From Prorocentrum cordatum (Eukaryota; Sar; Dinophyceae; Prorocentrales; Prorocentraceae): 64,000 nt of DNA. The notes beneath the pieces are model-generated. The model worked only from the letters and a program-made list of their open reading frames with translations. It had not been told where the DNA came from and ran no database searches. The stretch covers positions 20,001-84,000 of the forward strand of contig CAUYUJ010019098.1 of the NCBI GenBank assembly GCA_963575745.1. Direction: 5' to 3'. The position numbers and the translations under genes are program-made. Each line of letters begins with the position of its first letter. Within the stretch, counting starts at the first letter, position 1. Positions 21,283-32,570 of the stretch are shown here, piece by piece.

Positions 21283-23113
21283 ATCCCTGTGGGGCAACGA
21301 ACCGTGCTAGGGGTGTGCCGAAATCGGTGGCGTGGTACACAACGCGAACGAACCTAACAACAACATGCGGACTGCGCCACGGGGACCTTCGGTGGGGCTC
21401 CATATGGGGCCACGAAGCGCTGTGCTGGATGAGGGAAACGCATGCGGACTGCGCCACGGGGACCTTCGGTGGAGTTCCCTATGGGGCCACGAAGCGTGTG
21501 AGGGGTGTGCCGAAATTAATGGTGGGGGCGCATGCGAACTGTGCCACCGGGACCTTCGGCGGAGCTCCTATGGGGCCACGAAGCGTATGAGGGGTGTGCC
21601 GGAATGAATGGCGGGGACGCGTGCCTGTGCCACTGGGACCTTCGGCGGAACTCCTATGGGGCCACGAAGCGTGTGAGGGGTGTGCCGACATGAATGGCAG
21701 GGACGCATACGAAGTGTGCCACTGGGACCTTCGGCGGAGCTCCTATGGGACCACGAACCGTGTGAGGGGTGTGCCGAAATCAGTGGCGGGGACGCATGCG
21801 AACTGTGCCACTGGGACCTTCGGCGGAGCTCCTATGGGGCCACGAAACGTGTGAGGGGTGTGCCGAACTGAATGGCGGGGACGCATGCGAACTGTGCCAC
21901 CGGGAGCTTCGGCGGACCTCCTATTGGGCCACGAAGCGTGTGAGGGGTGTGCCGAAATTAATGGCGCGGACGCATGCGAAGTGTGCCACTGGGACCTTCG
22001 TCGGAGCTCCTATGGGGCCACGAAGCGTGTGAGGGGTGTGCCGAAATGAGTGGCGGGGGCGCATGCGAACTGTGCCACTGGGACCTTCGGCGGAGCTCCT
22101 ATGGGGCCACGAAGCGTGTGAAGGGTGTGCCGACATGAATGGCGGGGACGCATGCGAAATGTGCCGCCGGGACCTTCGGCGGAGCTCTTATGGGGCCACG
22201 AAACGTGTGAGGGGTGTGCCGGAATGAATGGCGGGGGCGCACGCGAACTGTGCCACTGGGACTTTCGGCGGAGCTCCTATGGGGCCACGAAGCGTCTGAG
22301 GAGTGTGCCGAAGTGAATGGCGGGGACGCAAGCGAACTGTGCCACTGGAACCTTCGGCGGAGCTCCTGTGGGGCCACGAAACGTGTGAGGGGTGTGCCGA
22401 CATGAGGAAAGGGGACGCGTGCGAACTGTGCCACTGGGACCTTCGGCGGAGCTCCTATGGGGCCACGAAGCGTGTCAGGGGTGTGCCGAAATGAGAAAAG
22501 GGGACGCGTGCGAACTGTGCCACTGGGACCTTCGGCGGAGCTCCTATGGGGCTACGAAACGTGTGAGGGGTGTGCCGACATGAATGGCGGGGGCGCATGC
22601 GAAGTGTGCCACCGGGACCTTCGGCGGAACTCCTATGGGCCACGAACCGTGTGAGGGGTGTGCCGAAGTGAGTGGGGGGGACGCATGCGAAGTGTGCCAC
22701 TGGAACCTTCGGCGGAGCTCCTGTGGGCCACGAACCGTGTGAGGGGTGTGCCGAAGTGAGTGGCGGGGACGCATGCGAAGTGTGCCACTGGGAGCTTCGG
22801 CGGAGCTCCTATGGGGCCACGAAACATGTGAGGGGTGTGCCGAAATTAATTGCGGGGACGCATGCGAACTGTGCCACTGGGACCTTCGGCGGAGCTCCTA
22901 TGGGGCCACGAAGCGTGTGAGGGGTGTGCCGACATGAGTGGCGGGGACGCATGCGAACTGTGCCACTGGGACCTTCGGCGGAGCTCTCATGGGGCCACGA
23001 AACGTGTGAGGGGTGTGCCGAACTGAATGGCGGGGGCGCGTGCGAACTGTGCCACCGGGACCTTCGGCGGAGCTCCTATGGGGCCACGAAGCGTGTGAGG
23101 GGTGTGCCGAAAT
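21283..23113 (+). repeat. 89-bp satellite, about 20 copies
   Basis: The unit runs GGGGCCACGAAGCGTGTGAG, GGGTGTGCCGAAATGA, GTGGCGGGGACGCATGCGAA, CTGTGCCACTGGGACCTTCG, GCGGAGCTCCTAT. Start points step by exactly 89 bp through most of the block (for example 21769, 21858, 22036, 22125, 22214, 22303, 22392). Because 89 is not a multiple of three, the many 63-codon ORFs are frame-shifted shadows of one another and not genes. Copies differ by scattered substitutions and rare indels. Confidence 0.95.
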
Positions 23114-23126
23114 CGTGATGCTGATG

Positions 23127-23318
<192 letters not shown>

Positions 23319-23319
<1 letters not shown>

Positions 23320-23690
23320 GAGGAGGGGAGGATGGAGGCATGAGGAACGCTGGGCGGCGTCTCTTCAAAACGAAGACCCAACACCACAAGATGGTTTGGA
23401 AAAACCTTATAATCAGATCGTGCACGCTCGACAAGCCTGAAAGCGCCCGCGAAAATCGCGCAGATCGTCACGAATTGGGCCAACCGCCTCGGAGGTGGCC
23501 GTTTGGTCTATTGGCGCGGCCTCGTCTCCGTATCTGATACCAGGTTTCGTGGCATTATCATTTTTGCCCGCGCTGTCTAAATCACCCTTAGTGGACGATG
23601 CTGCCATCGATTCTTGAATCTGGACTCGCATACCCATAACAAGATCCGAAATAAACGGAGGATGCAAGGTCGACGGGCGAAGCTGGAGCT
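23319..23690. other. no recognisable gene
   Basis: Unique DNA between repeat blocks. Both strands have short open frames without family motifs. Confidence 0.4.
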
Positions 23691-23694
23691 GCTC

Positions 23695-24145
23695 CGACCC
23701 GCACCTCGTTTCGGCACACCCCTCGCACCTTTTGTGGTTCCAAAGACGGCGCGATGACAGGCAGTATTCTTACCTCGAAACCCCCAGAGCGCTTACCAAA
23801 CGGTCCCATCAAACGATTTTGGAACTTTGGAGACCCCACTCGTCCGAAACATCTTCGATGAACGACCCGAGTTCCCAAACCATACGGTGACCCCGAATTC
23901 TGATTCACCTTCACACGGTGTGGTCACGGAGCTCCTTGTGGGGCCACTGAATGTGTGAGTGTTGTGCCGAAGCGAGGTTGGCGCCCACATGCGGGTTGTG
24001 CCATTGGTGCTTTAGCTGGAGCTCGTTACGGGACCACGAAACATATGAGGGGTGTACCGAAACGGGTGTGCCTCCCACATGCGGGCTGCGCCATTGGGAC
24101 CTTGGGTGGAAATTGCCATGGGGCCACGAAACGTGCGGCACTTTG
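23695..24145. repeat. diverged relatives of the 89-bp satellite, one of them inverted
   Basis: Near 23700-23745 the strand reads TTTCGGCACACCCCTCGCAC, the reverse complement of the satellite core. From 23925 to 24145 two to three direct copies recur (CACGAAACATATGAGGGGTG and similar) with unit lengths near 95 bp and many changes. They look like older satellite copies. Confidence 0.75.
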
Positions 24146-24154
24146 AGGCCCACA

Positions 24155-24440
24155 ACGTTTTTCTGCACGACATGATCTCGCACGTTGGGCTTTCGCACCC
24201 TGGTTGGGTTCCACACGGCAGGGCCCCGTCTCGCACGATGAGGGCGCTTATGCAAATGAGGTCCTGTACGGCAAGGTCTGAGACGAAGAAATGGCTCACG
24301 ACAAAGTCCTGCAGAAAAATGTGCCGCAACAGGCTTCCCCGCACGACAGGTCTCCTCAATATAGGAACCCATACGACAAAATTCCACGCGGCAGAGTCCC
24401 ACATCCTATATGATCAGACGGCACGGTCCCAGACGAGATG
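24155..24440 (+). repeat. degenerate 20-24 bp repeat around CACGRCARRGTC
   Basis: At least seven loose copies, such as CACGGCAGGGCCCCGTCTCG, TACGGCAAGGTCTGAGACG, CACGACAAAGTCCTG and CACGACAGGTCTCC. Spacing is irregular and no hairpin is common to all. Confidence 0.5.
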
Positions 24441-25547
24441 GGCACATGTGGATCCCAGAAACCCAAGGATATCCGAATGCCACAACATGATCCTAATCAA
24501 CTTCGGACGCGTCCCCACATTGGCCATGGGTTGTCTGTCTGGCCTGCTTTCAACTTTCGTTGTGGAACGCGTCATTTCTCGGCTTCGACGCTGTTCGCGA
24601 TTCCTTTCCAAAAGAAATCGCCCCAGAATTCGAAATGTGATGCGCTGCTTCGGAAGCTCGAAACGTCAGTGATGACTAACATGTGCATTGTTTGGGGTGA
24701 TCTGTCATGTCATTTGACTGGTGCCACGCTTGCTTTTGTTTCACTCAGCTCCTCCCTCCTGTTTCCAACAGAAAGTCGACGACTATGACTTTCTGAGCTT
24801 CTGGGAACACCGGAAACATCATGAATTCATACTTGATCGTCTGAGTCGGATGTGAAACAGTTTGGTATTGACTTGAATCGCGCTCCAGCAAGGCTTTGAT
24901 CGAGTGCGGATAGCCAGGGATCAGGGGCACACCCACCATCAGAAATAATACATCGTGGAATTAATTCTCGGCAGAGACCTCAAGCAACCGCTAGCTTGAT
25001 GGTGTATTTTTGGATAATGCATGCATATATGTCTGCTTGTGTAGGTGTGTTTCAATGGTTTGCCCGCCCGTAGCCCGACTGGACCTTGCACCTGCTTCGG
25101 CTCGCCTGCGCCCGCTGACGGGAAAACTCCAATGATTTGCCAGATTGCTTCGAACGGCAGACATCCTGCCCACGTCCTCATCGCACACAATCGGACATTG
25201 TACATTACGCGCAAGAAACGTCCGGGTGCAACGAACCGCTATCCTTCTATGACCCTGTGCTCAGGAAGCGCTGTCCCCATGGGCTAATAATTGGGCTCCG
25301 GATGTGTTGCAACTCGCGGCGCAAACAAAAACCACAATCGCACACGTATCGAACGCGGCCCGCGTTCCTGTTGCTTTCACCCGAATGGGCAATGGCGTTC
25401 GTTTTCCGTACACCGCAGATAATCTCCGCAATTGCAAGCCGGATCTTTCAACCAATGAAGTGCATTCATGTCGGGTACGAAACTGCCGAAGTAGAATGAC
25501 GCGATCAAGCACCACAACGAAACCAATATTGACGAACATATGGTCAA
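24441..25547. other. unique DNA with weak coding hints
   Basis: A minus-strand frame at 24745-24939 (64 codons, IPGYPHSIKALLERDSS and similar) has protein-like composition but no family I recognise. On the plus strand, a CTGTTTCCAACAG acceptor-like site is followed at 24770 by the open segment KVDDYDFLSFWEHRKHHEF ending at a TGA. Both cannot be right and neither is supported further. Confidence 0.2.
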
Positions 25548-26238
25548 ATCCCACCAGCCCTCCAGGGCGTGAGTGGCTTAGGGAGTGTCCTTTTCCAACC
25601 TCTTTTCTTCCCCTTCGGGGAGGGGTTTCCCCTCCCCCTCCCCCCTGGACCTGGACGGAAGGTTCCATGAGGAGTTGGAGCGTCCAAGACGGCTTCGGCG
25701 AGACGGCAAACATAATTGTTTTTACTGAAGTTTTGGGCCCCTTTTTTGGGGGCTCAAGTTTGGGACCCCTTCTTTTGTGATCAAGTAATCTCTTCCAAGA
25801 TAGCCCCGCGTCCAGGAGGCCCCCAGAGGCTCAAGAGGTCCCCAAGAGGCTTCCGAGAGAACCCCAAGATGCCCTACAAGGCTATCCTGAGGCACCTAAG
25901 ACCCTCCACGAGGCCCCTATGACCGCAAAGAGGCCCCAAAGACGCCCAAATACGACCCCAAGAGACTCTCAAGAGACATCCGAAGAGAGACCGAGAGATA
26001 TCCAAGAGGCCTCTGGCATTTCAGCTCGCCCTCCTCCTCCTCTTTCTCATCCGTCTGTTCCTCCTCCCTCCCTCCTCCCTTCTCCACCTCCCTCTCCCCC
26101 TCCTCCTCCGATTCCTCCTCCATCCTCCCCCTCTTGGGGTACGGCGGCTCCCCAACCCTTTGTTCCACTGCGTGCTTCTCCACATCCCTGATCAGGGCAA
26201 CTCGCCTAGGCATCGCTTCTGGATGGGCTGGTGGGGTT
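25548..26238 (+). mobile_element. DR-A copy 3 (about 690 bp)
   Basis: Left end ATCCCACCAGCCC, right end GGGCTGGTGGGGTT. It retains GGGCGTGAGTGGCTTAGGGAG, CTTCCCCTTCGGGGAGGGG, GTCCAAGACGGCTTCGGCGA, a short AGGCCCC array and a TCCTCC tract. Its tail CACATCCCTGATCAGGGCAA is shared with the copy ending near 39865. Confidence 0.75.
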
Positions 26239-26719
26239 ACGCAAAACGTCTGGAATCTTGATGCTCGTATCGTAGAAATTGCAAGGATACGGTTCGGGCA
26301 AGTGGAATAATACAAACCGTTACGTCCAAACCGTCGGAATATTAACAATTTCATGCGCAATGCTAGTCCGCATGCAATCACGACGCGCAATAATTGCGAA
26401 TCGCTACGCGGCGCATCCGCATCAACATACTCTGGAAATTAACGGCGCGTTCAACTACCGTACCCGGGTGTATCTGGAGCGGCTCTGGCACAGCGTATCG
26501 TCAGCATTCACCAGTGGTTACGCGCGGCTGGGAGCAACATCTCGCGGCTGGGAAATTGTGCGAGGCAAGCAGTACAACAAGAAGTGGCTGACGTCATCCT
26601 TTATTCTTCCCGATTCCCCTCCCCGTCTACCTCCCCCTCCTTCATATCGCATTCCCACTCCTCCTTTCCATCCTTTACCCCTTCAACTCTTTCACTCCCC
26701 GTCCCATTCCTGGCTCCCT

Positions 26720-26800
26720 CCTCCGTTGTCGTCGTCGTCGTCCTCCTCCTCCTCCTCCTTCCCCTCCTCCTCCTCCTCCTCCTCCTGCCTCTCCTACTCT
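26720..26800. repeat. (GTC)n / (TCC)n short tract
   Basis: GTCGTCGTC followed by TCC repeats, within a longer pyrimidine-rich stretch from 26600 to 26880. Confidence 0.85.
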
Positions 26801-26919
26801 TCTTCGTCCGCCTCTCTCTCGCTCTCTTTCCCTTCGTCTGCCTTCCCCTTCCCCCCGCTCCTCATCTTCCTGCTCCTAGTCGTACAAATGGGCAGCGAAG
26901 GGAGTGCAGGCGCAAGGGG

Positions 26920-27560
26920 CAGCTTCGGCAGCACAATGCCTCGCTCCAGGAACACCTCGACTCTATCGAGGGCAAATTCCAGGTCCTCATGGATCAAACT
27001 CTTCAGAAGCAATACGAACAACAACTGGGCAAATACCTCTTGCATGCCTGGGCTTCCCGGAAAAGCTTGCGAAGCACGAGCAGAAGTTCAAAGCCGGGCT
27101 GACTATCGGTCGTGGCTCAGGCCGAGCGGCAACTGGACGGGCTGCAGTCGCATGCCAGGGCCATGGCAGAAAGGCTCGAGCAGCAGGCGAAGAAGCTCGA
27201 GGAGGCCCGCGTATACCAAAGACATAATAGCATCGCCTCCATCCGGTTGTCGCCGCAGAAGCTTGAGGAGGTGGAGTAGGCCTTGCGCTTCATGGGCAAG
27301 AGAACGCATCTCTTGGAACTTATACAGAAAACTCCCTGATTGGCGCAAGGCGGGATGTTCGACACGTGGTGCCAAGAGACTCCGAAACAATGCTTATAGC
27401 CCAGACTTGTCGTCACGGGTATTACAAACCACGAAGAAATTATGCAGAGGCTGAAGAGGCCTAGACTCTTGTCAATGACGGTCTATCAACATTTCCAGGC
27501 TTGCTAGAGAAGCTGGCCCGCCCGCAATTCATTCCAGGAGGAAGCGCGGAAGAGGAACGT
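26920..27560 (+). pseudogene. decayed coiled-coil protein gene
   Basis: One plus-strand frame carries long heptad-like helices: LQEHLDSIEGKFQVLMDQ, then, after a stop, AQAERQLDGLQSHARAMAER and LEQQAKKLEEARVYQRH, then LSPQKLEEVE before another stop. A neighbouring frame supplies GFPEKLAKHEQKFKAGL exactly in the gap, as expected after small indels. Further right, LEKLARPQFIPGGSAEEERYW (27504 onward) may be another piece. The composition and coherence across frames argue for a real but degraded gene; the protein is not identified. Retained introns are an alternative explanation for some of the breaks. Confidence 0.4.
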
Positions 27561-28134
27561 TATTGGATTGTGCAGTTTCGTCAGAGTGTAAAGCTCCGTA
27601 CCCATCCCATAACACTCGTCTTATCCCCTTCCTCCTCCTCCTCCTCCTCCTCCAAATCCGTGCTGCATGGAGCCAAGTCTGCGCAGCTACCAGAAGGGGT
27701 GGACTGGGATACCGTCGGGTGGGGTGACGGACCGCTTAATTTCAACGAGGGCCCAGGCGAAGACGGGAAGATCCTAGAGACGCGATCCTCAAGCTACAGC
27801 AAGCGGACGAACAAGCCCTGATCTCGTTCGTCGTTCTCGATCTCTCTCGCTTCCCCTTGAGTCCAGCGAAACTGTTGACACCCACTGTCAGCGGCGCAAG
27901 CTACTTGGCATCTCCTAGCGCATCCTGCTGTCAGCCTTTGCTGGTGCAAGAACGCGCAAACATGGATGTTGTCGTCTAGGAGACCTCTCTGACTTCGGGG
28001 GAGTGTCAGGATGGTCACGGGGGACTACAAGGAAGGACGGGCGCATGCTTCAATTAAGCAGTGCACTTTTCGCCAAGAGCTGGCAGACCCTGGGAGTCAA
28101 GTACCCCCAACGAAGCGAAGGTTAAGGCCTTCTC

Positions 28135-29010
28135 GTTGTCGTCCTCCTCCTCCTCCTCCTCCTTCTTCTCATGCCCCTTCTGCCCCTCCTGCCTCTCCCT
28201 TTCCTCCTCCCCTTCCCATTCTTCCCCTGTCACCCTTCTCCTCCCATCATTCTTCGTCCTCGCCATCTCCATTCTCCTGCTTTTTCTCCTCCTTGTTCCC
28301 ATCGCCTTCGTCCTACCCCCCTCCTCCTCGCCCTCCTCTTCCCGTGTCTCCTGCCCTCCACTCTCCTCCCGTTTGTTCCTTCTGCTTCTCCTCCGTCTTG
28401 CGTGCTCGTCCTCCCCGCGCATCTTCCTCCTCCTTCTCCTTCCCCTCCTCCGTCCTCACTGCTCCTCCTCCTCCTCCTCCTCCTCCTCCTCCTCCTCTAC
28501 CTCCTCTTCCTCCTCCTCCTCCTCCTCCCTGCCCTCCTCTTTTTCCTCTCCGTCCTCGTCCTTCTACTCCTCCTCCTCTCCCCCCTCCCTCAAGCTCCGA
28601 CTCCCTATCCCCCTCCCCCTCCTCCGCATACCCCTTGACCTCCCCAACCCCTCCCCCTCCCCCTCCCCTCCCTTCCTCCTCCTCCTCCTCCTCCTCCTCC
28701 TCCTCCTCCTTCCGCCTCCTCCTCCTCGTCCTCCTCCGCCTCCCCCGCCCCCGCCCCCTCCCCCTCCCTTTCCTCCCCCTTCACCCTCCCCTTCCTCCCC
28801 TTTCCCTCCTCTTCCTCCTGCTCCTCCTCCTCCTCCTCCTCCTCCTCCCCTCCTCCTCCTCCTCCTCCTCCTCCTCCTCTCTCTTCCTCCCTGCCCCCAA
28901 GTCCCCGGTCCCCCTTCCCCTCTTCCTCTTCCTCTTCACTTTCCTCCTGCTACATATCCTAACGAGTATGCTTCTTCCTCCCCCTCCTCCTCCGCCTCCT
29001 CCTCCTAACG
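28135..29010. repeat. long polypyrimidine (CCT-rich) tract, about 875 bp
   Basis: The strand shown is almost purely C and T with very few purines for nearly 900 bp, mostly CCT/TCC units. Long Pro/Ser/Leu frames are artefacts. The strand asymmetry gives triplex-forming potential. Confidence 0.95.
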
Positions 29011-29525
29011 AAGTGCGGCCTGGCGGCCCCAGCGCGCAGCACAAGCGTGTCTCTGGAAAGCACCACCTTCCGCGGGCGAGTGGACATGCTGGGCCTCCCT
29101 CCTTCTTGCCTCCTCCTCGCTTTCCCCGTCCTGTCAACAAACACTAGGGATCGTGCTCCGGCGAATCTAATTCCCCCTGCTTCAGGTCAAGTCAAGCCTA
29201 CCGTGCACTGCGCAACACACTGGCTGTATGTGGGACGCCCCGCTGCTCCCGTTCTGATTCCACTCAGCGGTTGAGGCGGCGACCCAGTCCTACTCCTTGT
29301 GACCACTGGCTTCCTCTCGCACTCGCCGCGTCTGGGAAGGGAAGGAACGATCGGAGACTGAAATTCATGGGGGCAACTGTAGACTAAGCTCCACCACCGA
29401 GCCGCTGGGCACGGAGTGGGCGGGTCCCCAAGTCCTTTGCCTAATCCCTTACGCACTCCTGAGGAGTCTTCAAGGGGCTGGACTCGAACTTGCCAAATCT
29501 TCAGGGGTTTCTCACATCTTCTCGC
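29011..29525. other. no recognisable gene
   Basis: Unique DNA between the polypyrimidine tract and a GGCC array. Confidence 0.4.
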
Positions 29526-30120
29526 GCTACTTTTTAGGGCCCAATAAGGTCCCAAGAGGCCCCGAGTCGGTCCAAGAAGGCCCCCCGAGTCGCCGAACGA
29601 TCGCACCAAGACGCCCAAGATTGTCCCAAAATGCCTGCAAGACGCCCCAGGAGAGCCCCGCTTTCCCAAGAGGGCCCCAAGAGGCCGAACTCAAGGACTT
29701 CCCACACTTTTTTGTTAAAACAATGGAGAGATCTAGAATAATCGACAGATTTTTCGGTTCTCGACTTTTCGAGCTCCCGACGCTCCAAGACGGTCCAAGA
29801 GGCCCCCAGGTTCGCCCCGAGAGGGCCCAAAAGGCCCCCAGTGGGGCTCTAACATGGCCTCTAAGGGGGCTCCAAGACGGCCCCAGAGAGGCCGAAGATG
29901 GCCCACGAGCAAAGGCAACCCCAAGAGGGGCCCAAGAAAGGGAACACGAACCGAAAAAACGAGCCTTCCGCCCAAAGAGGCCCCCAAGAGGCCCCAACAT
30001 GTCACCCAAGAGGTCTCAAAACGGCTCCCAAGAAATCCCCGAGAGGCCTCCCGCGACATCCCAACGAACATCCTAGAGGCATATGACCAACAACCCGGGC
30101 ACGGTGGCGGGATGGGCCGA
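29526..30120 (+). repeat. 10-11 bp AGGCCCCAAG array with an AT-rich island (DR-B copy 1)
   Basis: Units of AGGCCCCAAG type alternate 10 and 11 bp. At about 29695-29785 the array is broken by an AT-richer island (TTTTTCGGTTCTCGACTTTT) and then resumes. The block ends with GGGATGGGCCGAAGGCCC, a phrase also ending the array near 42137. This ending differs from DR-A, so I treat it as a second family. Confidence 0.7.
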
Positions 30121-30170
30121 AGGCCCTTCGATAGGACGAGTGCGAGAAATGCTCCTGACAGTAGGGTTAG

Positions 30171-30320
30171 GTCGGGCATGTCCCCCTACAGGCGGATTTT
30201 GGGCTAAGAATAAAAATGAGCGAACATACCCCTAAATAATCAAAAACGATAGAACAATCGTCTCCAGACTATCTTTTTGACTATGTCTGAATCTTCCTCC
30301 TGTTGAGGGACAGGCACGAC
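30171..30320 (+). mobile_element. DR-D copy 1, 150-bp MITE-like element
   Basis: Left end GTCGGGCATGTCC, right end GGACAGGCACGAC: 11 of 13 bp are inverted complements. The interior has CCCCTACAGGCGGATTTTGG and an AT-rich run with CTATCTTTTTGACTAT. A second copy at 45959-46101 has the same ends and order. No coding capacity. Confidence 0.65.
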
Positions 30321-30585
30321 TTCACAGGAGGGCGCAAGGAGAAGTGGATCATGCCTACTGCATGCGAACACGTGTGCCTCGAGGAACACTGGTGCAAGAC
30401 AACTGCTGTCGCTGCCGGCAGCAACAGCTGACGCTGCCACTCCAACGGCGACACGCTGGCGCCTGCAGCGCCCCTCCTCGATGCTACCCGCCTCGGCGAC
30501 GCTTCGATCGCGCAAAACTTCTGTCTCAGGGCTGCCCAGCATAGCCCTCTGTGTCAACACATTTGATACGGCATAACCTTTCGGA

Positions 30586-30682
30586 GGTCCGCGCGGATTT
30601 CTTGGATCGGCGCTGCACCTGGGGCGGCGCCTGAGGCGCCGCCAGGGGGGTCAAGCGCAGATCCAGGAAATCCGCGCGGACC
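30586..30682. other. 97-nt stem-loop (imperfect palindrome)
   Basis: The arms GGTCCGCGCGGATTTCTTGG (extending to 30608) and 30660-30682 pair over 23 bp with one G-T-type mismatch. The loop itself contains GGCGGCGCC-TGA-GGCGCCGCC, so almost the whole 97 nt folds. No terminator T run follows. Candidate structured RNA, small foldback element or cruciform. Confidence 0.7.
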
Positions 30683-31633
30683 GCCGACAGTTCATGTTTA
30701 TGCAATTCCTTCTTCTTCGACCAATCTGGACCCAACCTGGACTGGGCACCTTTTGTCGGGAGCGGCCAAGAGAGGGGCGTCCAGGTGGGGGGGACGCATA
30801 TCATGGCCGGCGGCCTGTCCGCGGCCCAGGGGGGCAAAGACGCGGTGAAATGAGAAGAAGCGCCGTGAAATCTGAGGGGATATCATGGCCCCCGCCATGA
30901 TACAAGCCTCGGAACAAATTAGCGAACACTCATGCCACATTCATCCGTCAACGCCTCCCCCTCCCCCCAATGTTCAAAGTTGGCGGTGGGTCTGATGAGA
31001 TGCACTTCGACCGCAGTCTCCCCCCGCGCGTGCCAACATTGAGTTTGGGGGGGAGGGGGAGTGTTCAGTAATTGTTTCCCTCTACCGTATCCCCCCCCCC
31101 AGTCACCACCCCCCTCTTGGCCGCCCCCCGATCCTGAGCCCCAGCTCCAGGTCGCAACCAGCAGAGATGCGCGCCTCCCACGGCGGGCCCTGGACGCCGC
31201 GTGCCCGCCCTCGCCGTCTGCCAGAGGCCGCCGCTGCCGCCGCTCGGGCGGGAGGCCGCCCGCCTCCGTTCCTTCGCCCGCCTGCGCAGTCCGCCCTCTT
31301 CGAGGACGCGCCCTCGTGGCTTCGGGCGCGTGGAGTTCGCCGGCGGCCCCGTCTCCGTGCCGCATCGGCGCGCCCCGCCGCCCCACTGGGCGGCACTGGC
31401 CTCGCGCTTCGGGGGAGGCTCTCCCCGATCGGTGGTCCTGGCGCCCACGCGCAAGATCCACGGACCCCTGATCGAGATTCGCGTGCGCGCGACCCTTCGC
31501 CCGCGCTCTTTCCACAGCCGCTGTTGACTCGCGGACGCCCAAGCGGGCGCGGATTCTTTTCCGCTTGTGCGTGGCCCTCCCGCAAAGCCTTCCGATGCGA
31601 GCATATTGACACCCTGACCCATCAACGCCCCTC
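30683..31633. other. GC-rich DNA with short palindromes, no recognised gene
   Basis: TATCATGGC-CCCC-GCCATGATA (near 30880-30901) is a perfect 9-bp inverted repeat; a related ATCATGG-TCCTGG-CCATGAT lies near 60065. The region 31140-31560 is very GC-rich and open in several frames on both strands, so open frames carry little weight there. Confidence 0.5.
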
Positions 31634-31781
31634 TAACGGGGACTCCACTAACGGGTATTCTGACCAGTGACCCTGCGAACCCCACCCTCCCCGACGTGGG
31701 CAACGCTGCAATGCCAGAAAGAGACCCTAAACTGGCAACTTTCGGCACCTTTCCAGCGTACCCGTTAGTGAGTACCCGTTA
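31634..31781. mobile_element. small foldback element with about 23-bp inverted ends
   Basis: The left end (31634-31657, TAACGGGGACTCCACTAACG...) and right end (31759-31781) are inverted complements except for one substitution and one extra base. About 100 bp of unique sequence lies between. Each arm also contains TAACGGG twice. No coding capacity; MITE-like or a chance composite. Confidence 0.5.
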
Positions 31782-32240
31782 CGGTACCGCTGAACCCAAC
31801 GCAAATACTCATTGCCGGAAGGGGGGAAGCGGGGACGGCCTCCGACACGTGCCGAGTCGAACGGATCGAAGATGTGTGGGCAGGTCGGAAGCGCAGGGCG
31901 CCTGCTTGCTGGAGTGTACTCCAGTTTTCGTAATAAAAGGGAGGGGGTCACAACCCTCCCAGACCAGAAATTTTAGACCCCTCCAGACCATCCATGAAAG
32001 GGTGGCCCTTCGCCCAGACCCCCCGAACCCTCCGAGACAGCCCAAATCAGACCCCCCAAATGTGACCCCCCACTTTATTATGGAATCCAGAGTAGTCGTT
32101 TGCTGATCGCATCTAGCACTCTGGAGCTGCTGCTTCACTACGTCGAGACCCGCTCGCACGAAGTGAATGTGGGACTGACGCTGCTGCACTGGCCCTGGTG
32201 CTTGTCCTGAATCCAGAAAGCGTTCCTCGTGCCCGCTGTC
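31782..32240. other. no recognisable gene
   Basis: Contains a C-run-rich stretch with AGACCCC words near 31960-32070; otherwise nothing seen. Confidence 0.4.
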
Positions 32241-32570
32241 TCAACATCTCACACTGTGCTCCGCTTGCCTAGCCTGGGAGCCCCTTGAAACTTGTACCTT
32301 GAACTCAAGCTTCACAGGAGGCCTTGCGTACTCCTTCTGTGCGCCAGCGCCGTCTCCAGCTGTACCAAGCCGCTGCTGCTGCTGCTGCTTCTTGTCGTCA
32401 AATGCGACGCTACCGTCGCACTTTGTACAATCTCCGCCGCGAGGCTGCGGAATGCGTCTCGTGCTGCCGCCTGCAGTGCATAACAGAAGGCCTTGTTTGT
32501 GAACTGCGGCTGCAGATTTGACCCGAGGCGTCTGCTCCAGCCCCATGGCTGTCATTGGCTTGCGCCGATG
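32241..32570 (-). CDS. possible coding fragment with a Cys pair and poly-Gln, unidentified
   Basis: The minus frame reads AVHKQGLLLCTAGGSTRR, GGDCTKCDGSVAFDDKK, five Gln and PPVKLEFKVQVSRG before a stop. Composition is protein-like and the CTKC pair could bind metal. The frame continues upstream into low-complexity Ser/Pro sequence, so a true start cannot be set. No family is recognised and the plus strand is also open. Confidence 0.2.
   Translation of the reverse strand, partial: HRRKPMTAMGLEQTPRVKSAAAVHKQGLLLCTAGGSTRRIPQPRGGDCTKCDGSVAFDDKKQQQQQRLGTAGDGAGAQKEYARPPVKLEFKVQVSRGSQARQAEHSVRC

Noticed and set aside
21283-23113. Series of about 63-codon Cys/Gly/Arg-rich ORFs each starting 89 bp apart
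   Set aside because: The 89-bp period shifts frame at every copy, so these are satellite shadows.
21283-23113. CRISPR array
   Set aside because: Units are contiguous satellite copies without unique spacers, and there are no cas genes.
24770-24853. Terminal exon (KVDDYDFLSFWEHRKHHEF) after a CAACAG acceptor
   Set aside because: The opposite strand is equally open, and no family or upstream exon could be found.
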